Below are positions 30,724 to 43,400 of a stretch of 64,000 bases of DNA, in pieces. Each line of letters starts with the position of its first letter. Position 1 is the first letter of the stretch. Both the position numbers and the translations under genes were made by a program. Origin of the DNA: Symbiodinium natans (lineage: Eukaryota > Sar > Dinophyceae > Suessiales > Symbiodiniaceae); the NCBI GenBank assembly GCA_905221605.1, contig CAJNDS010000031.1:23501-87500 (forward strand), read 5' to 3'. The notes below the pieces were generated by a model that did no database searches, was not told the DNA's origin, and worked only from the letters and a program-made list of their open reading frames with translations.

Positions 30724-33700
30724 CACCAATGACCAGGAAGCCTCCCGGGCGAAGCCTGACACCAAATACCACAAAAACAATCACTGACTGTTCATGCGGG
30801 AATCTCTCAATCTTGAACGGGCCAATTGAGTAAACTTACGTAGCCTCGAACATCCTAATCCAGGTTGGATATGGGACTTATCAATTCCCTAAGCTGTGGA
30901 GCAGTTGTAGGAAAGTTGTAAGGTGCAAACTCCGTAGTGTTGGTTAAGTTGAGTTAGTGGTGGCTTGGGTGTTTGGCATGGTGGCCTGGTAGTCGCTGCC
31001 TGGAGGGGGGGGTGCGGGTAGAGAGGAGACACGGATACTCAGATGTGCGCGGATGAATGTATATAAATATATATACATGTGCTAGTGGTTGTGTTCTCAA
31101 CCCTGTTCTTGCCTATGCTTGCACAAGTTTGCATGGTCCCAAACCCACCCGTTCAACTCCGCCGCCGCTTAATAAGGAGTGGTCACGAGATCTTCCCCCG
31201 CCTCTCCACCATCTGCACCAGTACTTGTGACCGCTGATCTCCTGGTAGATATAGGCAAACCTCAGTCACGCAAAGCTGAAGGTGATGTAAGTCAAATATG
31301 GCTAGACGGCTGCTCCAGTTCTAGTGCAACTACAATATTTAACATCACCCAAAAGCTGACTAAGTGGATCTCCGGAAACAGGAGGACCACTTCAGATCTA
31401 GCAAAATCCACACAACTTCCTGCAAGTGGGCAGCGGCGTATCTTGACAGGATCACATCGAACGGACCCTCAGGCATTTCTGCGGTTACGTCCTCTGACAG
31501 TTGGAGACAATTGCCCCTGCATGCCCCTGTCAGACTTCCCCGTCTATGTCCATTCATGTGGGCATCTTGCAAATTCGAGCGTGGCGCCGTAGACTGTAGA
31601 ACCACGCAGTCTGCACTCAACAGACAATCGTCCAAGCAAGAGCTGGTTGGCATGTGGAATGTTGCGGCATGTCCTGACACAGGAACTCCACGTCCCTGCG
31701 TACTCCTCTGAGTCACAGCAGTTTTCATTGGCATATATGATATATAATGATACAGGAACAGGACAAAGATGCGTTTCTGGCATGACCGCACACCGCTGCA
31801 AGCAGTAAGTCTCTGCCACACCTGCCCCTCTGAGGCATGAAAACCATGAACTCTCACACAGTCTGACGAGTCTGAGTTTCCGGCCATTGTCTTTGACTCT
31901 GTACAAGGCCTCGGTGCCAGCCTCACGAAATACATCTCAGATGCTCTCATTGACATTCACAAACTTCTGAACTTCACCGCGCTCGATTGAAAATTAGGAG
32001 TTGACTTCCGTAATTTGCATTTTGCTTTGAGTTGTGCTTGGCGCACTAGAGTGACAGCACGGGTGCTGCGTAGCGTATGGACACACCGCCTGCCACTGGT
32101 AACATATCACGGAATCATGGACCCTAAACCCTAAACCTCAGAAACGAAACCCCAAACCCCAAACCCTAAACCCCAAACCCAAAAAAAACCCTAAACCACG
32201 TGACAGCGAGCCGATCGGCTCCTTGCCTGGCTGGCGAAGGTACGGGCGGCTTGGAGCCGCGCCGCAGCGCGAGGGCGAAGCCCTGAAGCCGGTTTAGGGT
32301 TTAGGGTTTAGGGTTGAGGGTTGAGGGTTGAGGGTTGAGGGTTTAGGGTCTCTGCGTATCCTAGAGTGAAATTTCGCTGAATGTAGTTACGTTATTATAT
32401 TCGCTTCATTATATTTGTATTGGCTATACTAGAGCTACATTGGCTATATGATAGTGATGGCTATATGGCCGTTGAAGTTATATTGCAGCTGTATTCTAGT
32501 TTCGGTATAGTTCTACTACAGTTATGTTGCAGTTCTGGTATAGTTGCACTAAAGGCATACTATAGTTATATTCTAGCCATGATACTACAGATATTGAGGG
32601 TTAAGCTAGATGTATAGTATATACATATGTTATACTTACATTAGCAGTACTATAGTTTCATTCTAGTGATAGTATAGTTATATGATGTTGTAGTCGAGCT
32701 ATATTGCAGTTCTATAGCGAAGTAGTTAAAGTTGCGTTCTAGTCATGTTCTAGTTCTATTTGAGCTATAGTAGCTTAGTAGTACAGTATATTATCAACAT
32801 ACTCTTGTGACACTATAACATGGCTAAAAACGCGCTCTAGATCCTTGCCGAGTCATCACTTATTCGTGGTGCTCAGAACGGTAGAAGTACCAATACGCGT
32901 GCGTAGCCTACTGCACTAAACGCCGTATTTTAGAGGGTGGCCACTTCCGATTCCCTCATTGACGCTGGTCAGTTGGTGTGGTGGTTTGAGCAACATTCAG
33001 CACCAGTGTGTGGCCTCGAGGCCAGGAATTGGCGGGAGAATCCTGCATTGTCAAGATGTGACTAAGAAAAGCTACTAAGAAGGTCCCCTGCAAATTCTGA
33101 ATGTCAGCCATGAGACGACTGAGCTGCATGTTAGTTTTCCAGCATCCCATGCGAACCAAACAACGCAACGCAATGATTTCGGACAAGCATCGAAGAACTG
33201 CTCCTGAGATGTTGAGCAACTATTCAACCCTCATGGTGCTGCGGACGTGAAGTTGCATTCCACCATCGCAGTCCCTGCGCAGCTTATCATCCGAATGCCC
33301 CAAATCAAGCAAGGTTGGTGGGCTCGGACTTTTCTTGCCAGCCCTGTTCATACCAAGACTCGCACCACTCCGGAGGCAAATCCTGGCGGGAAAGGATCCC
33401 CAACAGGAAGTCACTGAGACATGCGGCGAGTGCACAACCAGGCCTTCAGTGACTACTCTAAACCCTAAACCCTCAGCCCTAAACCCTAAACCCTAAGACC
33501 CTAAAACCCTAAATCCCTAAAACCCAGGCCTTCAGTGAGTACCAGGGATACTCCCCTTTCCGGGCAGTCAAGATCTTCTGCTCGGAGAGGTCGGTGCCCA
33601 ACAGCTGCAGTCCTCACCCGGTTTTGGTGCGAAGCACCCGTACTCTTATTCCCCTATACAAACCCTGAATATATGTGTATATATGTGCAGATATATATAT

Positions 33701-34393
33701 ATATATGTACATATGCATATGTATATATATATATATACATTCCCTATATACCTAAGTAGCCCGCAAATGACCCCTAAGGTCCCGTATCAGGGTCCCTTTC
33801 AGGGAGCTACAGTGCACAAGCACCCAAGCGCCAATCCTGTCTCGGGAAAGATCGCTGCAAGGATCCGATGCCAAATCATGCCTGGTGGTTGCGACTTTTG
33901 AGACTGTCTCACAGGTGTGTTAACGTTAAAAAAAAAACCTTTAGGGTTCTCTAAACGTTAAAAAACCCTAAGCACGTTTCTGGGGAACATTTGAGAGTAT
34001 CTCCATCCCTGGAACCCACGTGGATTGAAGATGAGACTAAAGAAAATTTTGTTCTTTTCAAGCATGGTTTGTACTGAGTGGGCGCAAACTGATGCAGCCA
34101 GGACGCTGAGATAATAGATCTCCTTGGCAAACAGGAACCACGATCGTCTGGTTTCAGAAGGCCGGGGACTCTGGAAAGTCAGGATCGCCAACAAAAGCAG
34201 ACTGATGATCTGATTCGATGGGTACTGCCTTCCCTAAACCCTAAACCCTAAGCCCTAAGCCCTAAGCCCTAAACCCTAAACCCTAAACCCCTTTACACGC
34301 ACATACCATGCGTTGAGACTGCGAGCTTGCAAGTCCAAGGAGCCTCTCCTGAAGAGCACCCGCAGCTCCAGCAGGAGATTGTAGAGCTGGCTC
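30724..34393 (-). CDS. CheR-like S-adenosylmethionine-dependent methyltransferase
   Basis: Four small minus-strand exons carry methyltransferase motifs in order. Exon about 34307-34393 encodes ASSTISCWSCGCSSGEAPWT, matching CheR motif I (WSxGCxSGEEPY, the SAM loop). Exon about 33322-33382 starts after CCAG and encodes DLPPEWCESWYEQGWQEK. Exon 31435-31516 encodes GNCLQLSEDVTAEMPEGPFD then VILSRYA, the acidic and FDVIL strand. The 32-bp exon 30724-30755 encodes LRPGGFLVIG, the classic strand after the PGG turn. The glutamate of GEEP is replaced by Ala in one position (GEAP). Introns hold telomere-like tracts. CheR enzymes methylate protein glutamates, but eukaryotic relatives have unknown targets. 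Several exons are missing and the joints are not all defined. Confidence 0.6.
32121..32197. repeat. Interstitial telomere-like tract, C-rich orientation
   Basis: ACCCTAAACCCTAAACC followed by CCCCAAACCCC-type variants and a further CCCTAAACC. It pairs with a G-rich tract 93 bp to the right. Confidence 0.9.
32291..32349. repeat. Interstitial telomere-like tract, G-rich orientation
   Basis: GGTTTAGGGTTTAGGGTTTA then GGGTTGAGGGTTGAGG variants. It has the opposite orientation to 32121-32197. The island between them contains a perfect 14-bp palindrome, GAGCCGATCGGCTC, at 32208-32221. Confidence 0.9.
32350..32850. repeat. A/T-rich degenerate repeat region
   Basis: Loose recurrences of TATAGTTATATTCTAG, GCTATACTAG and TTGCAGTTCTA. 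No coding signal is seen. Confidence 0.6.
33453..33523. repeat. Interstitial telomere-like tract flanked by a 15-bp direct duplication
   Basis: CTAAACCCTAAACCCT-type units with variants (CCCTAAGACCC, CCCTAAATCCC). The sequence CCAGGCCTTCAGTGA occurs immediately on both sides, at 33438-33452 and 33524-33538. Confidence 0.9.
33664..33750. repeat. (TA)n/(TATG)n microsatellite
   Basis: ATATATGTGTATATATGTG and longer TATATATATATA runs. Confidence 0.85.
34232..34290. repeat. Interstitial telomere-like tract
   Basis: CCCTAAACCCTAAACCCTAA with CCCTAAGC variants. It lies just downstream of the methyltransferase motif I exon, hence probably in an intron. Confidence 0.9.
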
Positions 34394-34644
34394 CTCTGCC
34401 CAACATCTATAGCACGACTCTAACAGAACTATATAGCATAACAACTACTGCGCAATATGACTATCATATACCTAAGCCCAGTACCTGCCGAAAAACATGC
34501 TCTTTCAATGATTTCCGCACTGCTGTGTGCCCCCTCCCCCCCACCCCCCGCTTCCTTCACCTCGCAGCCCCGCTGCACATTGCGCAGAGGCCCAGAGCGC
34601 CACATCGGCCACCGCAATCCAGGCCTTGACTCGAGGAGATGATG

Positions 34645-34738
34645 TCGGGATGCTCCCCCTTCTACTGACAGTCTCCTGAAGAAGTATTCTAGTACCCCCT
34701 TCTAAGGACTGTTTTTTTATAAGGGGGGAGCATCCCAA
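34645..34738. mobile_element. Small inverted-repeat element (MITE-like), about 94 bp
   Basis: The ends TCGGGATGCTCCCCCTT and AAGGGGGGAGCATCCCAA are near-perfect inverted repeats. They are flanked on both sides by AGATGATG (34637-34644 and 34739-34746), an 8-bp direct repeat as hAT-type elements make. The interior contains CTAAGGACTGT. A related sequence with similar ends lies at about 59182-59288. There is no coding capacity. Confidence 0.65.
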
Positions 34739-34869
34739 AGATGATGCCACGTGGCTCGCACGAGGATGCTGCTGCTAGCATACTACTTTGGTGTCGAAAC
34801 ATCAATGCACACGCCAACTTGAACCCCCAGCCCTCGCCCTGGCCCGAGGCCGCTCCCCGTAGGCAACAC

Positions 34870-36100
<1,231 letters not shown>

Positions 36101-36109
36101 CCCAGCCGC

Positions 36110-37317
36110 GCGCGGCAGTGGCTTGCGCATATCAAAGGCGTCCTGCATGAACAGCGCTTGCGCAAAATGCACAGACAGCTCAGTGATGGAACTCGAGATG
36201 ACCCCAAGGCTACGGAGTCCCGGAGTCCTCATCGCCGGAATAGTATCCCGTGACCGTTCGATAAACAACGTATCCCAATCCTTCCTGCAGGTCCAGGACA
36301 CGTGGGGTGTTGCATCCCGAGTCTGAACATTCGGGACTATGACTATGGCCAGTACATGCATGAAGAGATCCGGAAGCTCTGCTATGGCTTGGGGCCTACA
36401 CTGCCTACACGCCGTCAACCAATCAGTGTCATCCGAGGATCATAGAATTTGATCGCTGCGGTGTTTGTAGGCCGCACGAAGAGGTCAACAAAATAACAGT
36501 CGTGCACCTTTTCGCTCACCTGGCATTGCGCGAGTTTTTTCAGGGGAATAGCCCGGCTTGGGCCTTCGAAGTTGCGCAGCAGTTGTGCCTTTTTTTCTGG
36601 GCCATGGGCTCAGCAAGCCAACATGGGACTTCAAGATCAAGAGCAGCACAGGGCCTCTTCCAGGTACTCCATTAGGCGGTTGGCCACCTCAGACTCCCAA
36701 CGCTTGTGATAAGACTTCCATGGCACATCTTGCCAATGAGTCAGCTGACCACGTCTGCCTTCAAATGCCATGTTCAAGCCCAGCATCACCAGTTCGGCGG
36801 AACTCTGGTGCGACAGAGATGGCCGATACGTGGCCATGCCACCTCGCCGCACCGTCATCTACTGGCCAGGAGAGCCCAAAAGCCTATACGTCTACAACAC
36901 CCTTGTCAAACCCTTATAGACCCTTTCAAAAAAAAGAGAAATCCAGGAGACCACCAAGCAGCTCTGGGCCAACACCCTCAACCTTTCCGATGATGTACCC
37001 AGCGATTTGGCCATCGGCTTCTGCAACAGCGCAGCATTCCGGCCAGCGCGTCAGGTAGTTGAAGTAGAAGTTCATGTTGAAAGTCTCCGTCCAAGTATCC
37101 AGATTCACTGCCTCACGTTTGACTCCAAGCTTGTGTAGCACGTTCGCTATCATGCCCTGGTACCTCTACTATTGATATCTGGTGTGCCTATGCCTGCCTA
37201 GGGTTAGATGTTGGATGTGTAGGAAGGCCGCACCGGCCCCCACATGCCCGAAGGTAATAGCTCAGCAACGTTGAAATGAAGCAGGTCTTCAACCATCATG
37301 GGGCGAAGACTGGTCAT
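36110..37317 (-). CDS. NAA20: NatB N-terminal acetyltransferase catalytic subunit (NAA20)
   Basis: NatB acetylates the N-terminal Met of proteins beginning MD, ME, MN or MQ, on the ribosome with NAA25. Seven minus-strand exons were traced: 37270-37317 (ATG; MTSLRPMMVEDLLHFN), 36963-37111 (AVNLDTWTETF, FNYLTRWPECCAVAEA, GYIIGKVEG), 36788-36842 (WHGHVSAISVAPEFRRTG), 36655-36687 (VANRLMEYLEE), 36442-36519 (CYFVDLFVRPTNTAAIKFY), 36228-36284 (GLGYVVYRTVTGYYSGDE) and 36110-36142 or longer (DAFDMRKPLPR). Every junction keeps frame. Donors are GT, GC, GA, GC, GA, GA and all acceptors are AG|G. The acetyl-CoA loop RRTGVA fits the GNAT pattern Q/RxxGxG/A. About 151 residues are placed, against about 178 in animals; the last 25 were not found. 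A CAG 8 nt before the ATG could be a trans-splice acceptor. Confidence 0.92.
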
Positions 37318-40300
37318 GGCTCCAGCTGTTCTTGATGCTTTGAGCTGCTAGGCATGCTGTGTTACTTGAAGTGATGCATCTGCAATCTGCAAACGAGACC
37401 AGAGGGGCCTATCAACAAACCATAGAGACCCCAAAGGATGGGAGTCTGCGGTCTGGGTGCAGGGCGGTGGTGGTAGGGGTCTATCAGTTCTTGGGGGATA
37501 GACATGGATAGACCCTGGTTTGTCTACCATAGATGGTACTTGTTCTTATCTAGACCTTACTCATGGCTTGTGGACTGGCAGAATACAAGATCCGGACGCG
37601 AAATGACGCGAAGAATACAATGTCGCGCCCAAGTGCTGCTCCGAAGGAAGATAGAGGAAGACAGCCACACCGACCAGGCTTGCGCACGATGCTGCACGCC
37701 GTTTTGAACCTGCGCCTCACCTTAAGCAGCGCTCGATGACTCATAGGAATCCGGGGAGCTGTCTCCCGCTGTCCCATTGAGGGAGTCTAGAGTTTAGAGC
37801 GAAGCATACCTTTGGCTTCTGCATCTTGTGCATCCTCTATGCCTTGTCATCATCACGCCCTATCGCAGGGGTGTGCGTGGACCTACGTCGCCGCATCTGC
37901 CAGCAGATGCACTTACACACAGCATTGCACACCTGCATCTCCACCAAGAGCTGCAATGCTGGCCCACCGCTCCAAGTGGTTCTGCCGGTTTTGCCTAGGC
38001 AAAGGAGACACAATCCAATCGTACCTTGCATCAAACTCGTGTGTGTGTGTGTGGAGCCTATTTTCCTTTTCCCATCTTTGATTTTCACTGACCTGTGCGG
38101 TGGCTTCACATGGCGAAGCTCTGTAGAAACTGCTTTTCTGTGACTGCCGCATGACATGCAAACCTTGCAGCCCGAGGGTAGGACAGCTGCTGCGCCGCAG
38201 TTGCTTATCGTCCTTGCCAAAGCTGGCGCTGTCCACACGAGTAGGACATGCTCGAGTTTCCCCTGGCTGATTGAGGACTTGCACCCGCAACGACAGAATA
38301 TGGAAGCACTGTCTATCAGGAGGCATTGTCGATTGTCGATTAGCAGTGCTTCCTTCCGAAGGTCAGGACATGTCAGGACAACTTGACCCTACACTTTCCG
38401 ACGGCGAAGATGAGGCGTCAAGCCCACACCAGCTCTCTGACAGGTGTCGGGATCTTTGGATTTAGGAATTTGGGAGCTTACTAGTTCTGGCATTCGTCAC
38501 CATTTACAGCCGGGCTTGGATGCGCTTGACAACCGGGGGGGGCACGCGCTTGCGGCAAATTTGAGGCCAGCATTTAAAAATTGTTATACGCTCAGATTGC
38601 CGGCCTGCGGCCAGCAACTTTCTCGTGATCGCCGGCGGCGCGGTTGCGCATTCTCGCGGCAGCCTGGATACGAGTTGAGGTAAGCACAAGAGCGCTGCCA
38701 TGCCGAGTATACCGTCTGGCTCTGACACGGTGAAAACGACAAGCCTGCAAGCACATTGTTGAAAACCGTCGCCGTACACCATTGTTCGCAAGCCGGTGAC
38801 TTCTACACGCTGCGCGCTTTCAACTTTCTGCGAAGATCTGCACAAACAGCCAAACAGCCGCACACATTGACCCTGAGCATCACCTGTGCTTGGGAGCTTA
38901 GGAGGTTGGGCAGCCTGCACATCTTGGAGGTTTCAGGTCACTCTGTGCCATAGTCTCCGGCCTCATCCGTTTTCTCTCCGACGATCATCCTCTCAGAAAT
39001 AACTCTACAGCAGCATAGCCTGCAGAAGAGCATTGACTGAGAGGAAGCGTTACTCAGTCCTGGACAACGGTGGCACGCCATGTAGTTCCTCTTCCCAGAC
39101 GCAGCACACGGCCCTTGAAGCACTTGAAGCACCTCATCTCTGATTAGGTCTTCTTTACACGAAGATGCAAGCCAAGCCAAAGGCAGCATGCAGCAAATTG
39201 TAGCTAACCCCTCAATTTCATGGCTCGATATCTCGTCTTCAGCATGTGTGCACGGCGTTACATGCAAAGGATTGTCAAACCAGTTTTCGTGTGAAAGCCC
39301 TCTGCAGCTGGAAACATGTGAACGCAAGCAAACGAGCTCCTGCGTCTGAACACACAAGGTGCCGACATTGCACATCTGCTTTCGTCCTTCAATCTTCACC
39401 GTCACAACATTCAAAACCATTGAAGTGGCACCGAGGAGCCGCCGCGGAGATGTCCGGCACCGCTGGGCAATCATCTGTGCCAAGAAAAACTTCTCGGGTC
39501 AGGAGTCCTTGCAAAGTCATAGCATCCAGGAATTCCACGATCCCTGCTCACCGCTCACCGAGCACCGTGCACAGTAGCAGGTGTATACGCCATGCCATTT
39601 CAGAATTTCATAAGTGCTGTGGCCTCCATGTTGGCGTCTGCTGCATCGATCCGCTGCTCAGGTCCTCGGCACTTGCATTTGCTGGGAACCTTAAGACCGG
39701 CTGTTGCAACTTAGGTCGCTTGGGAAGAGCAGACTGCGATCAGGCGGGGCCACCCGACGCCGAGGGTTGTTCTTAGGGCTGAAGAACTTTTTACACAAGG
39801 CGAGAGAAAATAAAAGGGAAGCCATGGGAAACCTCAGGCCCCAATGAACAGGCGATGCTGAGCATAGAAGATGTGTTTTCCACGGGAAGGGTGCCAGGTT
39901 GCTGATATTTGCTGATGGCGTTTGCTCGCTGCTCGTGGCTCCCCGGGACATGCGCAATGAAGCGATGCTTATGATGGTGTAGCACGGAATCCGCATTCTT
40001 CTGGACTTGGTTGCTGACCGAGTCCAGCTGTCTGTCTGTCCTGCGAAACACGGCTCAGCATGTCGATGCACGTCCTCGTGCCTTCATGTCACGGCGAGCC
40101 TGGTGCCCAAAACCATTGTGCCTTGCAGGCAAAGGCAGTGAAGCTGATCGCTGGGAGCTCAACAGCTGCGGGGGTCTGCCTCATAGAAGACTCCCAGAAG
40201 AGGACTCGGGCTCTCTCCAGTGTGCAGGATCTGGCCACTCTCCTGCACATTGTGGCATCGTGGCATTGCTGCAACCCCCAAGTCGAAACGCAAGACGGCA

Positions 40301-40441
40301 CTACGCATCGGTCATCACCAGCTAATTCATGTCAGAACCCTGACAAATTTAAATGATCTTCGATGTGTCTCCCCGTGGGAGCTTTCCGTGTGCTATGCTG
40401 ATGCACACCGAAAACTTTTCCAGTTGCTCCTCACGAGGGCC
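37318..40441. other. Mostly non-coding spacer between NAA20 and the giant coding tract
   Basis: No conserved exon was recognised. One minus-strand frame at 38938-39483 (for example MVLNVVTVKIEGRKQMCNVG near 39420 and HAEDEISSHEIEGL near 39240) is coding-like but has no known domain, so it is left as a weak candidate. Confidence 0.35.
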
Positions 40442-43400
40442 TCAGAACTTCTGCGTTGACTTCTGCTTCGTGGAGCTGCTGCTGTCGATGTGATGCACTT
40501 GCCACAAGCCCACTGCGGCGATCTCAAAGTCACAGGCGAGATCATCCACACCCATTCTTCGCTTAATGCCGATGACTTCCAATAACGTCTAGCACTGACT
40601 GCATAACAGATCACATGGTACTTATCTGCCTTGCCCAAAGGATGCGCATCGAAGTGAAGTAAGAACAAGGACGGCCTGAATCACTCTCGAGCTATAAAGA
40701 CAGCAGTCCAGAATGGTGAGTGCCCAAGGCTGCCGGAGCGCCACGTCCTCCTCCCGTGGTGGCAGCATCGTTTCGGGCAACGACAGTTGGCGCCATGAAT
40801 TGCAGCGGGTGCAAGGTCTACTTAGCCTGCTTGATCCTGCACACCCGGCTCCTGCTGATCAGCGACCGTTACATTGAGCCGGAAGGAGTATCTGGATTCG
40901 TTCACGTAGGTGGATGGAACGTCAAGCACCTTTGCCAGGTCTTGATCGACACCCGAACTGGGAGAACTGCCCACAGAACTGTAGAACTGGCTGCGGTTGA
41001 TTGCCGCCGTAGGCGCCACTGTGCGTGCATTGCGTACGGTGCAGCGAAGGGTGCCCTGGGTGTTCGGGAGCTGGTCGTATGATTCCTCACCAAAACAGCT
41101 AGTCAGAGCACGCTTAAGCAGCGCAACGACGACAGTGAAGATATTGATTCCACGTGTCCTTGCCACCCCAGCGCTGGAAGCCGGAGCACCTGTACACTGC
41201 ATCTGCACCCATACAATACCCATACACCCAGAGGATCCCAGAGGCCCTGAGGCTTCCACTCAGGAACCCCCTTCAAAGTTTGGTCTGGCTTCAGGGCTCC
41301 AAGTCCTTTTTGCAGTAAAGGGTGGCAAGGCAAGATCTACAACACCCGTGTAGAGATAAAGAAGAGGAAGACTTTGTGGATATCGCGTCTCTGCTCCCAA
41401 GGGCTTGCACGGCCCTGGAACATCCACCTCTAATCCAATGCGATCAACGCAACGCCTCCAAGCTAAAGCTTCGAGTATTGCCCGTAGAAACGCCAAGGAA
41501 ACTTCTGCGCAACTAAGGCTCGCTCTACAAATTAGGTGCTTCACTCAAGGGGTCGGGGTCAAAGCTTGGCTTGCTTAAATGGCAACAGAGCGTTCCGGCA
41601 ATAGGGCTTCGTGGCGGTGTGGGTTGCCAAGGTCTGTGAGGGGCACTGGCGGGTAACTGCTAGGTGGCAAAATGATTGGCTTAATGTAGCGCTCGGAAAG
41701 CAACCAGAGCGAAAAGCACTGCGAATTTGCGGCTCCAGGCACAATTCCGAGAAGGGGCCGCTCGGCGGAAAGCTGAAGCCACTGGGTGCCACGAGCAGCA
41801 ACTGCCACGACGCTGCCTACCAGGAAAACATACACAATATATGTATGTATACATATATATATATATAGGTATGTAGTCTTGCTCGATGTATGTACATTAT
41901 GTGTGTTTGCAGGAATGCCCACATTCGCCCCTAAGAATAGTGTCCCCCATATAGTAGGATTCACTAATTTCGGGACCCCACATTACGACATTGTGCGGTG
42001 CTGCGCCTGGGTCTCAGGCAGGTCGCCACCAAGAACTGTGGTCCCTGCATTGTCCACTTCGCTCCCAATGGCATGTGTCGGCACAGCGATGCGGAGACGA
42101 TCAATGATGCTTGACAGCATACACCAACAACACAAACTGAGCTGCAAGCAGCAGAATAGCATCAATTGTTAATTCTGGGCTTGCCTGGCGAGCTTGAACT
42201 CGACGTCTCCATAAAGACTACGGAAGACGTCACAAACAGCAGCCTGGCAGGGCAATGCGAAGCCAGAAGATACAAGCAACATAGAGCGCAGAAGCCAGGG
42301 AAGAGATGGACTTGAAGGCCAATTTGAATGCGATGTGTGCACGTGTCAGATCATCGGACTTGGCTCAAAGGATAGATTGAACAGCGAAGCGGCGAAATGT
42401 CGTTGGCCGTCCCCAAATTCCAAGGAATGGAGTTTGGATACACCTTCGCAGTCGACAACAAAACATCCGCTGACAACGCAACTATCTCACGGCAATTGCC
42501 AATTGCCCTTGGCTAGCTTGCTTGCTGAAGTCGCACAGTTCCTACGTGCAGTGTCGCTCCAGGCGAACTGCTCAGTCGTGACCAATCTCAACAAGCCCGT
42601 GCCTGGAAGTATGGCATCTGGTATGACATCACAAATCCAGGAATGAATTTGCGCAAGTCGATGTGCTCCATGAACTGGCTCCTTATAGTTTAAACTTCGA
42701 ACAATTCGCTCAACTGTACCATTGCCTTCTGTTACGGGTGCACTGGGGCGGACAACACGTGGCACTCCCCTCATTTGTCCCAAGGAGCTGAATGTAGAAG
42801 TACCTGAGCTTGGCTTTCTCTCCCCAAACTCTGAGCAAGTATATGCAGGCATGTGGAGTAGGGAACAGGGCACTGGTCGGTTTTGCAGACCAAGTGGCCA
42901 ATAGTTCGAGCTTGGTGTAGCAGATGGATTCCGGACGCGTGCACTCACATAGAAGTACGTGTTGGGCTGCACATAGTCCTGCGGGCCTTAGTACAGTCCG
43001 GCTTTTCTGTCTGAAGCGCCTACGAATACACTAGAAAAGTGTTAGGCCAAATCAACTCGAAAGCGAACAACGACATCATCTTAATCACCAGGCCACTGAT
43101 ATTGATTCCCTTCTTGGGCTGTGCTGAATTTTGCTGAATGGCCCTCCACCAAACTTGTCAGCTTCAATCAAAACTCATCCCAATTGGGCAGGCAGGGCAC
43201 TCACGTAGAAGCGGATGGTTGCCCCCGAGGGCTCCGTACCATCCTGCCGAAAATGCGGAATTTTACATGTTGCTATGGAATATACGGAGGTACTATGAAG
43301 TCATCGAAAAAAGGCCCTTCAATCCCCGCCCTGTGCTGAGGACTTTTTTCAAGGTCTCCCCAAACTCTTCGAAGATCTTCGAGGCCTCCGAGGTGAGGTC

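Noticed and set aside
31360-31956. A single 198-residue minus-strand protein
   Set aside because: Only the part at 31435-31516 has methyltransferase character. The rest is out of pattern and the segment is bounded by an AG|G acceptor and a GC donor, so it is a short exon inside a chance open frame.
32121-34290. A true chromosome end or head-to-head telomere fusion
   Set aside because: The tracts are short, degenerate and internal, and the orientation (C-rich then G-rich) is opposite to a fusion.
36558-37058. 166-residue plus-strand open frame
   Set aside because: It is antisense to four NAA20 exons, whose conserved residues and splice phases settle the strand.
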